From positions 620,001-684,000 of the forward strand of contig NZ_JAHPZX010000003.1 of assembly GCF_021325795.1 (NCBI RefSeq): DNA of 64,000 nt, written 5' to 3'. The translations under genes were made by a program, and so were the position numbers. A model generated the notes under the pieces. It did no database searches. It was not told where the DNA came from and saw only the letters and a list, made by a program, of their open reading frames with translations. This DNA comes from Bordetella sp. LUAb4 (GTDB lineage Bacteria; Pseudomonadota; Gammaproteobacteria; Burkholderiales; Burkholderiaceae_B). This document shows, one piece after another, positions 1 through 7,997 of this stretch (position 1 is the first letter of the stretch; each line of letters opens with the position of its first letter).

Positions 1-460
1 GGCGCGCATCATGGCGCGGGTGAACAACCGCCTGGCTGAAAACAACCCCAACATGATGTTCGTCACGTTGGTGATTGCCGTGCTCGACCTGGATACGGGC
101 GATCTGCAATTCGCCAATGCGGGCCATCCGCCGCCTTTGGTCGTGGGCGCCGACGGCCAACTGCGCACCTTGAAGGGACGCAGTGGACCGGCCTGCGGTG
201 TGGCGGAAGACCTGGTGTACACAAGCCTGTCCGGCCACCTGGCGCGCGGCGATACGCTGATCGGCTACACCGACGGCGTCACCGACGCCAGCGACCCCAC
301 CGAAGCCCTTTATGGCGAAGCGCGCCTGTTGTCCACCGTTGCCCGCGCGGGCCTGTCCGCCGCGACGCTGGCCCAGTGCCTGCTCGATGATCTCCAGGTT
401 CACTCCGCCGGAGCCGAACAATCCGATGACATCACGCTGATCGTGATCCGCCGCCCATGA
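1..460 (+). CDS. SpoIIE/PP2C-type serine phosphatase, C-terminal part
   Basis: The frame is open to the left edge, so only about the last 152 residues are visible. They carry typical motifs of the SpoIIE/RsbU phosphatase domain: an NAGHPPPLV stretch, the TDGVTDASD metal-site motif and a closing SDDITLIVI. Such enzymes dephosphorylate anti-sigma-factor antagonists in partner-switching pathways. The sensor part that would show what it responds to lies outside the window. The stop overlaps the next start as ATGA, so the two genes are probably translationally coupled. Confident on family, not on pathway. Confidence 0.85.
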   Translation, partial: ARIMARVNNRLAENNPNMMFVTLVIAVLDLDTGDLQFANAGHPPPLVVGADGQLRTLKGRSGPACGVAEDLVYTSLSGHLARGDTLIGYTDGVTDASDPTEALYGEARLLSTVARAGLSAATLAQCLLDDLQVHSAGAEQSDDITLIVIRRP

Positions 461-1776
461 TGAATTGCCTCCACCGTCTCTCCTCGTTGGCGCTGGCGCT
501 ATCCCTGGCTGCTTTGCCTGTCCGCGCCGCTCGCGCGCAGGACGCCGCTACGCCGCCCGCCGCCGCCCAAGCGACACCTGTGGTGCCCGTCACGCCTGGC
601 GCCCAAGCGACGCCTGTGGTGCCCGTCACGCCTGCCGCCCAAGCGGCTCCTGCGGCGCCCGTCGCGCCTGCTGCCCAAGCCGCGCCAGCGATGCAGGCCA
701 CGCCCGCCAGCGCACGCGTCTTTCCCACTACGCCTCAGCGCCGTCCTGATGGCCACAAATGGCGTATCGGTTATTTCGAAAGCGGCGACTACACCGAGTA
801 TCCGCGTACGCTGCGCGTGATCGTGGCCGGCCTGCAGCAGTTGGGTTGGGTGAAGGTGGCGGACATGCCCGACGGCCTCAGCGGCCATCAGATGTGGCAG
901 TTCCTGGCCGATCATGCCAAGAGCGACACGCTGGAGTTCGTCGCCGACGCCTGGTGGCAGCCGGGCAATTTCGAGGCCAGCAAACGTCCCGCCGTGCGCC
1001 AGGCCATCACCGATCGTCTGCGCACCAAGCACGACATCGACCTGATCATCGCGATGGGTACGCTGGCCGGCCAGGACATGGCCGCCCTGGGTGCGCCCGT
1101 GCCCACCATCGTGGCATCCACCAGCGACGCCGTCGGCGCGCGCATCGTCAAGAGCGTGCAGGACAGTGGCCTGGACAATCTGCACGCGCGGGTCCAGCCG
1201 GAACGCTATCAGCGCCAGGTGCGCCTGTTCCACGACATCGTGCCTTTCAAGACCCTGGGCATCGTCTACGAAGACAGCCCTGAAGGCCGTACCTATTCGG
1301 CGGTCGATGCGGTGGAGCAGGTGGCCAAGGAGCAGCAGTTCAAAGTCGTGAGCTGCGACGCGCGCGCCAATGGGATCGAGCTGAAGGCCGCCACGGAGAA
1401 TGTGCTGAACTGCTACCGCCAGATCGCCGGCAAGGCGGATGCCATCTATGTGACCGTGCATCGCGGCATCACACCGGACAGCGTCGGCGAGGTTGCACGC
1501 ATCGTGCGCGATGCCAAGGTCCCGAGCTTTTCGATGCTGGGCTCCGACGAGGTCAGGAAAGGCGTTCTGATGAGCCTGGCGCAGGCGGATTATTCCTATG
1601 TGGGCCTGTTCTACGCCGAGACCATGGCGCGGATCTTCAACGGTGCGTTGCCGCGCCAGCTGAACCAGGTCTGGATCGATCCCGCCAAGATCGCGCTGAA
1701 CCTGCAGACGGCACGCACCATAGGATTCGATCCTCCCGTGGACATCCTGCTGGCGGCCGACGAGGTCTACGAATAA
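457..1776 (+). CDS. ABC-type substrate-binding-like periplasmic protein
   Basis: 439 residues. A signal peptide (about 1-27, ending ARAQDA) is followed by an Ala/Pro/Val linker with three 12-residue repeats (residues 37-72) and then a domain from about residue 100 that resembles the ABC_sub_bind family (GYFESGDYTEYPRTL near its start, IAMGTLAGQDMAA, TSTSDAV-like and SMLGSDEV segments). No permease or ATPase gene follows, and the gene is coupled by ATGA overlap to a SpoIIE-type phosphatase. It may therefore be a ligand sensor for that signalling protein rather than a transporter part; this is inference. The first of two adjacent ATG codons is used; the second is equally possible. Confidence 0.75.
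   Translation: MMNCLHRLSSLALALSLAALPVRAARAQDAATPPAAAQATPVVPVTPGAQATPVVPVTPAAQAAPAAPVAPAAQAAPAMQATPASARVFPTTPQRRPDGHKWRIGYFESGDYTEYPRTLRVIVAGLQQLGWVKVADMPDGLSGHQMWQFLADHAKSDTLEFVADAWWQPGNFEASKRPAVRQAITDRLRTKHDIDLIIAMGTLAGQDMAALGAPVPTIVASTSDAVGARIVKSVQDSGLDNLHARVQPERYQRQVRLFHDIVPFKTLGIVYEDSPEGRTYSAVDAVEQVAKEQQFKVVSCDARANGIELKAATENVLNCYRQIAGKADAIYVTVHRGITPDSVGEVARIVRDAKVPSFSMLGSDEVRKGVLMSLAQADYSYVGLFYAETMARIFNGALPRQLNQVWIDPAKIALNLQTARTIGFDPPVDILLAADEVYE
565..672 (+). repeat. Three 36-bp in-frame repeats (Ala/Pro linker)
   Basis: Three tandem 36-bp units encode the 12-residue pattern A-Q-A-T/A-P-x-x-P-V-T/A-P-x in the linker behind the signal peptide. The first two are nearly identical and the third is degenerate. 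The unit length is a multiple of three, so copy changes alter linker length without shifting the frame. Confidence 0.85.
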
Positions 1777-1859
1777 GCCGCGGCAGACCGGAGCCAATCC
1801 GGTCAACCTGGCCAATCCGGCATACACCGCCTACACCGCCTGCACCGGCCTACACCAGC

Positions 1860-3344
1860 CTACAGGCTCAGGACCCGCTCGGGATAGATGGCTGCCAGGC
1901 GGCTCGCGGTATCGCCTGGCGTGTCCTGCCATAGCGACAGCAGCCGGTCGGCGCCCGTGCGGCGGGATTCCAGCACGTAGCGCGCATAGCCCAACCAGCG
2001 GCGGTCCGCGTCGCTTTCCAGCCCTGCCGCCGCGACGGCCAGTGTGTCGGCGGCAAGCTGGCGCACCAGGTCGTCGTCCAATGCGGCATCGATAGCATTG
2101 CCGCGCAGGCGGCGCAAGTTCAACCAGCCATAGTCGCGCACCAGGCGCTCTGCTTCGGCCAGATTGCGCATCACGCCAAGCTGCATGGCCGAGGGCGATA
2201 GCGGCGCGGTCAGCGCGATATCGTCACCTGCTTCGCGGCGCAGTTGCCGGTCGGGAAACACGGCCGAGGGCACGCGTCCCTCGATGTAGCCGTCCACCCC
2301 CAGGCTTGCGTAGAGCGACTCGATGCCGCCCGGCCGGCGCCATTGCGCCAGCAATTCCGGCAGCGGGCAGTGGCTGGCCAGTTTGTAGCGCCAGCGCGCA
2401 TCGAGAAAATTGGAGAACTGGGCGTACTCGAAATGCGCGGTTTGCGGCGTCAGGACGACGGGCTCACGGTTGTCGCTGCGCCGGCCCGGCCACGAAGGCG
2501 CGCGCAGGAATTGGCCCAGCGACGGATTGCCGTCGAGAAACACGGTGGTGTCGTGCTTGTAGCCGGACGCGCTTGCCAAGGGCAGCGAGCGCGCAGGCGT
2601 ATCGCCCTCGAACATCCAGCGGAAATAATCGCCCAGATCTTCAAAGGGACGCTCCGGCATGCGGTGCACCCGCAGGTCGCCGGCGAAGCGCGCATGGCGG
2701 AACATGCGGTCCCACATGGTCATGCGATTGTCCTTGCGGCCAGTCACGCGGCCGTTTTCCAGCGGACTGTTGGCGAACAGCGCGACGAAGGCCGGCGCCA
2801 GGGCGGTGACGACGTTGACCGCGCGCGCGGCATCGTGAATCGGCACTGACGTGCAGGGGCTGTTCTGTGCCTTGGCATCGATGCCTACCCGGTGCAGCCA
2901 TCCTCGATAACCGACGATGTCGTCGTAGATGGGACGGGGCACGCGCAGGGCATGGTAGTGGTCCGGATCCAGCGGCGAGGCCGGATGCTCGCCGGCGTTC
3001 AGGACGGCGGCGTCTTCCTCCGCCAGTGCTTGCTGGACGTCGCGCAACTCCGTGTAGACCGCGGCGGCCAGGCGATCCAGGCCACCGGGGCCACCTTCGA
3101 CGGGATGCAGGGCGCTTTCCAGTAGATTGAAGCCGTTGTCCAGACCGCTTTCGGCCAGGGTGCCGCGCGCGCTGACCACGCGGCCCGCCAGGCTGCCGAG
3201 TGCCATCGTTTCGCCACGGTCGGCACGCAGGCGCGCCAGGGATGCAGGGTAGGCCTGCACGGCATGGCCGGCGCCACTGCCCCGGCGCACCACCACCATC
3301 TCCATTTCGAGTCCCAGTTTTTGTCCGGCTGTGCCGCTATCCAT
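1860..3344 (-). CDS. Glutamate-cysteine ligase family 2 (GCS2) protein
   Basis: 494 residues. The N-terminal LGLEMEM, a central GRVTGRKDNRM and SASGYKHDTTVF, and the overall layout fit the GCS2 carboxylate-amine ligase family (gamma-glutamylcysteine synthetase-like, ATP-dependent). The true substrate cannot be told from sequence alone. The frame is open further upstream, but the start at 3344 is preferred: it has an AGAGGGG about nine bases upstream, begins just before the conserved LGLE motif, and leaves 61 bases after the mnmH stop. It lies downstream of mnmH on the same strand and may be cotranscribed with it. Confidence 0.65.
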   Translation of the reverse strand: MDSGTAGQKLGLEMEMVVVRRGSGAGHAVQAYPASLARLRADRGETMALGSLAGRVVSARGTLAESGLDNGFNLLESALHPVEGGPGGLDRLAAAVYTELRDVQQALAEEDAAVLNAGEHPASPLDPDHYHALRVPRPIYDDIVGYRGWLHRVGIDAKAQNSPCTSVPIHDAARAVNVVTALAPAFVALFANSPLENGRVTGRKDNRMTMWDRMFRHARFAGDLRVHRMPERPFEDLGDYFRWMFEGDTPARSLPLASASGYKHDTTVFLDGNPSLGQFLRAPSWPGRRSDNREPVVLTPQTAHFEYAQFSNFLDARWRYKLASHCPLPELLAQWRRPGGIESLYASLGVDGYIEGRVPSAVFPDRQLRREAGDDIALTAPLSPSAMQLGVMRNLAEAERLVRDYGWLNLRRLRGNAIDAALDDDLVRQLAADTLAVAAAGLESDADRRWLGYARYVLESRRTGADRLLSLWQDTPGDTASRLAAIYPERVLSL

Positions 3345-3405
3345 CCCTTGCTGCCCCTCTGTCATCGCGGTCATTGCTGCTGTTATGTGATGCTGGTGCG
3401 CCGGC

Positions 3406-4509
3406 TCAAGCGTGCATGCGGCGCAGATAATCCAGGACCGCATCCTCGTCGCCGGTGAAGACGATGCGGTCCGCCTTGCTTTGCCGTTGATGGCGGTACA
3501 TGGGATCGTAGTAGTCGGTAAGCAGGCTTTCAATCCATGCGCGGTGCCCGTCCACATCGCCGCTGCGTGCCTGCTCCGCCAGCGCGGCGTCCATGATCGC
3601 CGCCAATTGCTGGTGACGCAAACCGCCCAGGCGCTTGTGGATCTTGTCCAGGCTCTGTCGCAGCCGCTGTGCGAACAGTTCCCGCCCGCTGTCCTCGCCG
3701 TGCGTGGCGATGAATTCCGCGCACAGATTCACGACATAGTCGCGCAGGATACGCTGCACCCGATGGTCCAAGGTGTCTTCCAGCCAGACCAGGGGATAGC
3801 GCTGCATTCCACGATGCAGCGCGACCGGCACGCTGCAGGACCCGATGGCCTGCCCCTCGTCTTCCACCACGAAGCGCTGGTGGCCGGCATGGCGTTTTCG
3901 CAGGATGTCGATGGCCAGGCCGTTCTCGAACGCGACCTGCACGGGTTGGCCGGTAACGCGTTTGCCGAAGCTGGAGCCACGATGATGCGCGTGGCCTTCC
4001 AGGTCCAGGCCATGGTCCAGCCGCGCCAGTACGTCCGTCTTGCCCGTGCCCGTCATGCCACCGAGTACGGTGAAACCGCATTCGGTTAAGGCCCGGTCCA
4101 GCGTGCCCAGCAGGAAACCGCGCAGCGCCTTGTAGCCGCCGATCACGCGCGGATAGGCGATGCCGGCTTCTTCGCGCAGCCAGGTCTGCACGATCTGTGA
4201 GCGCAGGCCCCCACGGAAGCAATACAGGTAGCCATCGGGATGGGCGCGGGCGAAGTCGGCCCAGGCCGCCAGGCGGTCCGCCTTGACCTGGCCGCTGACC
4301 AGCCGGTGCCCCAATGCGATGGCCGCGGCTTCGCCCTGCTGGGTATAGCAGGTGCCCACCTTTTGCCGCTCGATGTCGGTCATCAGCGGTAGGTTCACCG
4401 TATGCGGAAACGCACCCTTGGCGAATTCGATGGGGGCACGGGCGTCCATCATGGCGACCTTCTTGAGAAAAAGGTCGCGATAGTTATCGGTATCGGCGCG
4501 GGTGCTCAT
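3406..4509 (-). CDS. mnmH: tRNA 2-selenouridine synthase MnmH/SelU
   Basis: 367 residues, normal length. An N-terminal rhodanese-like domain carries the active-site Cys97 in [11 protein letters not shown], and a P-loop GMTGTGKT sits at residues 151-158, the two parts that define MnmH. The enzyme replaces sulfur by selenium in the wobble 2-thiouridine of Lys, Glu and Gln tRNAs using selenophosphate, through a geranylated intermediate. Selenophosphate synthetase (selD) is not in the window. The start overlaps the hxlR stop as ATGA, so the two are translationally coupled. Confidence 0.93.
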   Translation of the reverse strand: MSTRADTDNYRDLFLKKVAMMDARAPIEFAKGAFPHTVNLPLMTDIERQKVGTCYTQQGEAAAIALGHRLVSGQVKADRLAAWADFARAHPDGYLYCFRGGLRSQIVQTWLREEAGIAYPRVIGGYKALRGFLLGTLDRALTECGFTVLGGMTGTGKTDVLARLDHGLDLEGHAHHRGSSFGKRVTGQPVQVAFENGLAIDILRKRHAGHQRFVVEDEGQAIGSCSVPVALHRGMQRYPLVWLEDTLDHRVQRILRDYVVNLCAEFIATHGEDSGRELFAQRLRQSLDKIHKRLGGLRHQQLAAIMDAALAEQARSGDVDGHRAWIESLLTDYYDPMYRHQRQSKADRIVFTGDEDAVLDYLRRMHA

Positions 4510-4871
4510 GCGGCGGCAGTGTAGCGCCCGCGCGCCAGCACGATGTCTTTGTGATTGTGGTCGGCCCAGCGCACCAGGCCCTTCATCGGCACCAGGAAGG
4601 AACGGCCCAGATCGGTGAGGGTGTATTCCACGCGGGGCGGTACTTCCGCGTAGACCCGGCGATGCACGAAGCCGTCCTGCTCCAGCTGCTTGAGCGTGCG
4701 CGACAGCATCTGCTTGGAGATATCGCCGATGTCGCGCATCAATTCATTGAAGCGCCGGGTGCCGTCCTCCAGTCCTATGAGCACCAGCAGGCTCCACTGA
4801 TCGCCGATCCGATCCAGGACATCACGAATGGGGCAGGGCTGTTCGAAGGTGAAATATTCTTGCGGGATCAT
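4506..4871 (-). CDS. HxlR-family transcriptional regulator
   Basis: 121 residues, typical for HxlR. The [19 protein letters not shown] start with an early Cys13, the [25 protein letters not shown] recognition region and the [11 protein letters not shown] wing are characteristic. HxlR proteins are winged-helix dimers that often sense electrophiles or redox state through the N-terminal Cys. It is divergent from an NAD(P)-binding oxidoreductase at 5024, the usual arrangement for a regulator and its target, with two inverted repeats between them. It overlaps mnmH by four bases. Confidence 0.9.
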   Translation of the reverse strand: MIPQEYFTFEQPCPIRDVLDRIGDQWSLLVLIGLEDGTRRFNELMRDIGDISKQMLSRTLKQLEQDGFVHRRVYAEVPPRVEYTLTDLGRSFLVPMKGLVRWADHNHKDIVLARGRYTAAA

Positions 4872-4945
4872 GGTGGAGGACGCCGGACATGGTCACGCCG
4901 CGTTGACCTGGACCCTTCGGCGTGACTTCTTGTGGAGCCGCAACG

Positions 4946-4990
4946 TCTTACTTAAGATGCAAGGCGTCGGCACGGTCTTTATTTTAGACC
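4946..4990. promoter_or_regulatory. Two inverted repeats, candidate HxlR operators
   Basis: The spacer between the divergent hxlR and oxidoreductase genes holds TCTTA-N2-TAAGA at 4946-4957 and GGTCT-N7-AGACC at 4974-4990, about one and a half to three helical turns apart. The second lies 33 bases before the oxidoreductase start. Position and symmetry suit binding by the adjacent HxlR dimer; this is inference. Confidence 0.45.
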
Positions 4991-5023
4991 TTGTCCCGTT
5001 TTCAAACTTTTGGAGATTTGTTC

Positions 5024-5635
5024 ATGGCTAACGTCGCCCTCATCGGCGCTTCCGGCAACGCCGGCGCGCGCATTCTCAAGGAACTATCCGACCGTGGCCA
5101 CCGCGTGACGGCCATCGCACGCAACCCCGACAAGATCGCCAGCTTGCCCAAGGTCACGGCCAAGCGCGGTGATGTTCATGACAAGGATGGCCTGGCGGCG
5201 CTGTTGCGCGGGCACGATGCCGTGATCAGCTCGGTGCACTTCACCGCCAGCGACCCCCAAGTGTTGATCGATGCCGTGCGCGCCTCCGGGGTCAAGCGCT
5301 ATCTGGTGGTGGGTGGGGCCGGCAGCCTGGAAATCGCCCCGGGGCAACGCTTGGTGGATCAGCCGGACTTTCCCGCGGCCTACAAGGTCGAGGCCACCAA
5401 GGGCGGGGAATTCCTCGAGCTGCTCAAAGGGGTGCAGGACCTGGACTGGACCTTCCTGTCGCCGTCGGCCATGTTCGTCCCGGGCGAGCGCACCGGCAAG
5501 TTCCGCCTGGGCACCGATCAGTTGCTGGCGGGCGAGCACGGTTCCAGCATCAGCTTCGAAGACTACGCCATCGCTTTGGTCGACGAAGTGGAAACGCCGG
5601 CGCATGTGCGCCGGCGTTTCACGGTCGGTTATTGA
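5024..5635 (+). CDS. NAD(P)-binding oxidoreductase (NmrA/YwnB-like SDR)
   Basis: 203 residues. A Rossmann fold opens with ALIGASGNAG (glycines 8, 11 and 14), followed by GDVHDKDGLAALLRGHDAVIS. It matches atypical short-chain dehydrogenase-like NAD(H)-binding proteins of the YwnB/NmrA type, which have no classical YxxxK pair. The ATG at 5024 is chosen because TTGGAG lies about eight bases upstream and the Rossmann motif follows at once. Its divergent HxlR neighbour probably controls it, as in many quinone or aldehyde stress loci. Confidence 0.85.
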   Translation: MANVALIGASGNAGARILKELSDRGHRVTAIARNPDKIASLPKVTAKRGDVHDKDGLAALLRGHDAVISSVHFTASDPQVLIDAVRASGVKRYLVVGGAGSLEIAPGQRLVDQPDFPAAYKVEATKGGEFLELLKGVQDLDWTFLSPSAMFVPGERTGKFRLGTDQLLAGEHGSSISFEDYAIALVDEVETPAHVRRRFTVGY

Positions 5636-5704
5636 GCGTCTTACCGGCCGTGGAACGAGGCGGCAAGCGCATTGCCGCCGCCAAGCGCGGGGCCCGCGTG
5701 CTTA

Positions 5705-6190
5705 TTATTGCAGCGCGGCCACGCCTGCCTGCGCGATTTCTTCGTCATGCTGCGGCGTGTCGGCCGACACGCCGATGGCGCCGACGACCTGGCCATTGAC
5801 GGTCAGCGGCAACCCACCACGCATCAGGACGAAGCCGCGCGCGGTGGCCGCGGCGGGACGGCTGCCGTTGATGGCATCTTCAAGCGCGCCGCTGGGACGG
5901 CGGAACAACGCGGCGGTACGGGCCTTGCCCGGTGCCAGCTCGACGCCGGCCGGAACGGCCGCGTTATCCATGCGCACCAGCAGGATAGGCTGGCCGGCGG
6001 CATCCACCACGGAAATGACACAAGGCCAGCCGCCCGCCTGCGCCTTGGCTTGGGCGGCGGCCAGTACCTGTTGCGCGGCGGCCAGGTTGAGCACGGGCTG
6101 GGTAGGCAGCTTGGGCGGCGCGGCGTGCGCCGCGGCGGCAATGCCCAGTCCAAGCGTGAGGGCGGCGGTATAGCGGGTAAGGCGATTCAT
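5705..6190 (-). CDS. GlcG/HbpS-family heme-binding-like secreted protein
   Basis: 161 residues. A signal peptide (MNRLTRYTAALTLGLGIAAA, cut after AHA) precedes a GlcG/HbpS (DUF336) domain with LNLAAAQQVLAAAQAKA, the ISVVDAAGQPILLVRMDNA segment and GGLPLTVNGQVVGAIGVS. Family members bind heme or other small ligands, though many have no known role. GGAG lies six bases before the ATG. It is divergent from the LysR gene across a perfect palindrome and is a likely target of that regulator. Confidence 0.85.
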   Translation of the reverse strand: MNRLTRYTAALTLGLGIAAAAHAAPPKLPTQPVLNLAAAQQVLAAAQAKAQAGGWPCVISVVDAAGQPILLVRMDNAAVPAGVELAPGKARTAALFRRPSGALEDAINGSRPAAATARGFVLMRGGLPLTVNGQVVGAIGVSADTPQHDEEIAQAGVAALQ

Positions 6191-6250
6191 GGCAGACTCC
6201 TGATGCTGCGAAAACGAGGCTCCATTTCAGCATCGAGTAAATTCGTGTTC

Positions 6251-6275
6251 AATAAAGAAGACCGGCTTCTTTATT
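6251..6275. promoter_or_regulatory. Perfect 10-bp inverted repeat, candidate LysR operator
   Basis: AATAAAGAAG-accgg-CTTCTTTATT is a perfect inverted repeat with a five-base spacer, ending 14 bases before the lysR start and 60 bases upstream of the divergent GlcG-like gene. It has no following T-tract, so it is unlikely to be a terminator. Its site fits autoregulation plus control of the divergent gene. Confidence 0.55.
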
Positions 6276-6289
6276 TAGAAAAACCGAAT

Positions 6290-7198
6290 ATGGAAATTCG
6301 CCACCTACGTGCTTTCGTGGTCGTCGCGCGTGAACTGCACTTCGCCCGCGCCGCTGAACTATTGGGCATATCCGCCCCCACCCTGACTGTGCAGATCCAG
6401 GAGTTGGAACGCGCCGTGCAGGCGCGCCTGCTGCAACGTACCAAGCGGTCCGTGGCGCTGACGCCAGCCGGCGTGACCTTCCTGGCGGAGAGCGAGGCGG
6501 CGCTCGCGCAATTCGACCATGCCGTGGACGTCGGACGCCGGGCGGGCCGCGGGGAGGTGGGCGCGATCGCGTTGGGGTATGTAGGATCCGCCGCCTACTC
6601 GGGCGTGCTGCAGGACCAGACGCGGCGTTTCCTGGCGCGTTGGCCCGACGTCGAAATCCGCGCGCGTGAACTGCCGATGGACGAACTGCCCAGTCTGCTC
6701 GAGGAAGGCAAAGTGGACGTGGCCATCGTACGCACGCCGGTCAGCCTGCCGGCCAGCCTGTCCAGCCGCGTGTTGGCCAGGGACCGTTTCTGCCTGGCTT
6801 TGCCGCAAGATCATCCGCTCGCGCGGGGCGCCGGGCCGGTGCTGGCGCGGTCGCTGGCGGGTGAATCGTTCGTGGTGCCGGAGCAGGATTCCGGCTTGCA
6901 GGAGGTCGCGCGGCGCGGGCGCTTCACGCCGCATATCAGCGCGGTGCCGGGTTCTTTGCTGGCGGTGCTGACGCAGGTTTCGGTGGGGGCCAGCGTGGCC
7001 GTGGTGCCCAGCGTGCTGCGGCAGGTGATCGCGCTGCCGCACGTGGTGTACCGCGATATCGCGGGGGCCATCATCCCGTCACAGGTGGCGGCCATCTACC
7101 GCCGTCATGAACGTGCACCGGGGGTGCGGCGCTTCGTCACGCAGATCCTGGAAACGCCCGAGCCCAAGGCGCATCCCAAACCGCTGGACGCAGACTAG
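6290..7198 (+). CDS. LysR-family transcriptional regulator
   Basis: 302 residues. The N-terminal helix-turn-helix (MEIRHLRAFVVVARELHFARAAELLGISAPTLTVQIQELE region, residues 1-60) is typical of LysR, and the rest forms the periplasmic-binding-like effector domain (VGAIALGYVGSA, VDVAIVRTP, PQDHPLA). The ATG at 6290 gives the standard N-terminus. The stop codon shares the bases CTAG with the stop of the convergent gene at 7195. The effector is unknown; the divergent GlcG-like gene is the likeliest target. Confidence 0.92.
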   Translation: MEIRHLRAFVVVARELHFARAAELLGISAPTLTVQIQELERAVQARLLQRTKRSVALTPAGVTFLAESEAALAQFDHAVDVGRRAGRGEVGAIALGYVGSAAYSGVLQDQTRRFLARWPDVEIRARELPMDELPSLLEEGKVDVAIVRTPVSLPASLSSRVLARDRFCLALPQDHPLARGAGPVLARSLAGESFVVPEQDSGLQEVARRGRFTPHISAVPGSLLAVLTQVSVGASVAVVPSVLRQVIALPHVVYRDIAGAIIPSQVAAIYRRHERAPGVRRFVTQILETPEPKAHPKPLDAD

Positions 7199-7743
7199 GC
7201 TCTGGGCAGCAGGCTGACTTCCAATTTGCTCTTGCCCGAGGACAGTTTCTGGGCGATCTGCTTCATCTTCGCTTCGGTCAGGCCGTGCTCGCCGATGCCC
7301 GGCACGACGGTCATGGCGCCGCCCTCGATGGCGCCGCGGATCACCACGGTGGTGAGCACTTCGCCACTGGCACTCAGGCTCACACGGCGGCCTACGTTGG
7401 TGCTGGTCAGTTGGGCGAAGGCCTGGCGCGATTCCGGTGTCAGCCGGATATCCAGCACCGACTGCTTGTTGAGTTCGTCCTGGCGCAGTTCCACATGTGA
7501 GAGCCCCAGGACCAGGGGCGCGGAGGACAACTGCGCCACGATCTCGGCTTCGCAGCCCGTTTGGGTCTTGGTCGAGCGTTTGGACGTCACCAGCGACGGC
7601 TGATCCGTCAGGCAGTTGGGGACCGCCTGGAAGGCCTGTGCGGTGGGGATGAAGGCCGCCCCGCAAAGCAGCAGGGCAGCCAGGGCGCCGGCTTGCGAAA
7701 CACGCTTCCGAATTTGCGTCGAACGCTGCTGTAAATGGTCCAT
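7195..7743 (-). CDS. Secreted protein with SecD P1-head-like domain
   Basis: 182 residues from this start. A positively charged N-region and hydrophobic core (AGALAALLLCGAAF, cut near AQA) form a signal peptide. The mature part has LGLSHVELRQDELNKQSVLDIRLTPESRQAFAQLT and TVVIRGAIEGG, resembling the P1 head subdomain of SecD, a fold also found as a free secreted module of unknown role. The start is uncertain: ATG codons at 7830 and 7836 are in frame, but 7743 gives the cleanest signal peptide. It is the last gene of the minus-strand PrpD group, 254 bases after it. Confidence 0.6.
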   Translation of the reverse strand: MDHLQQRSTQIRKRVSQAGALAALLLCGAAFIPTAQAFQAVPNCLTDQPSLVTSKRSTKTQTGCEAEIVAQLSSAPLVLGLSHVELRQDELNKQSVLDIRLTPESRQAFAQLTSTNVGRRVSLSASGEVLTTVVIRGAIEGGAMTVVPGIGEHGLTEAKMKQIAQKLSSGKSKLEVSLLPRA

Positions 7744-7748
7744 CAACC

Positions 7749-7772
7749 GATCCGTCGATCGATCCGTCGATC
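7749..7772. repeat. Two 12-bp tandem repeats upstream of SecD-P1-like gene
   Basis: GATCCGTCGATC occurs twice in tandem, followed by a partial third unit, directly upstream of the chosen start at 7743. The unit is built from GATC/CGATCG-like palindromic pieces. If translation starts at 7830 instead, it would be coding. Confidence 0.8.
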
Positions 7773-7997
7773 GATGCGAAGGTCGCTGCGTGGATGGATG
7801 GGGGATACCTTGCCTGCCATTGCTGGTCATGCGCATCGCCAAGGGCCTTGTGGGATAGTGAGCTTGCGGCATTCTACCGGGGGCCCCCACCCCTTCCCGG
7901 TAACGATAGGCAAAGGGTTTTTCCCAAATCATTGTCGGAACGCGTCGGTGCTTGGCGCCTGCACGTGCCGCCTCGGCCCATGGCCTTGCGCTTTCCC

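Noticed and set aside
499-1827. 442-residue open frame on the minus strand
   Set aside because: It is antisense to the binding-protein gene, which has a signal peptide and operon coupling on the plus strand.
6251-6275. Intrinsic terminator
   Set aside because: The stem is AT-rich, there is no T-run, and it lies upstream of both flanking genes rather than after one.
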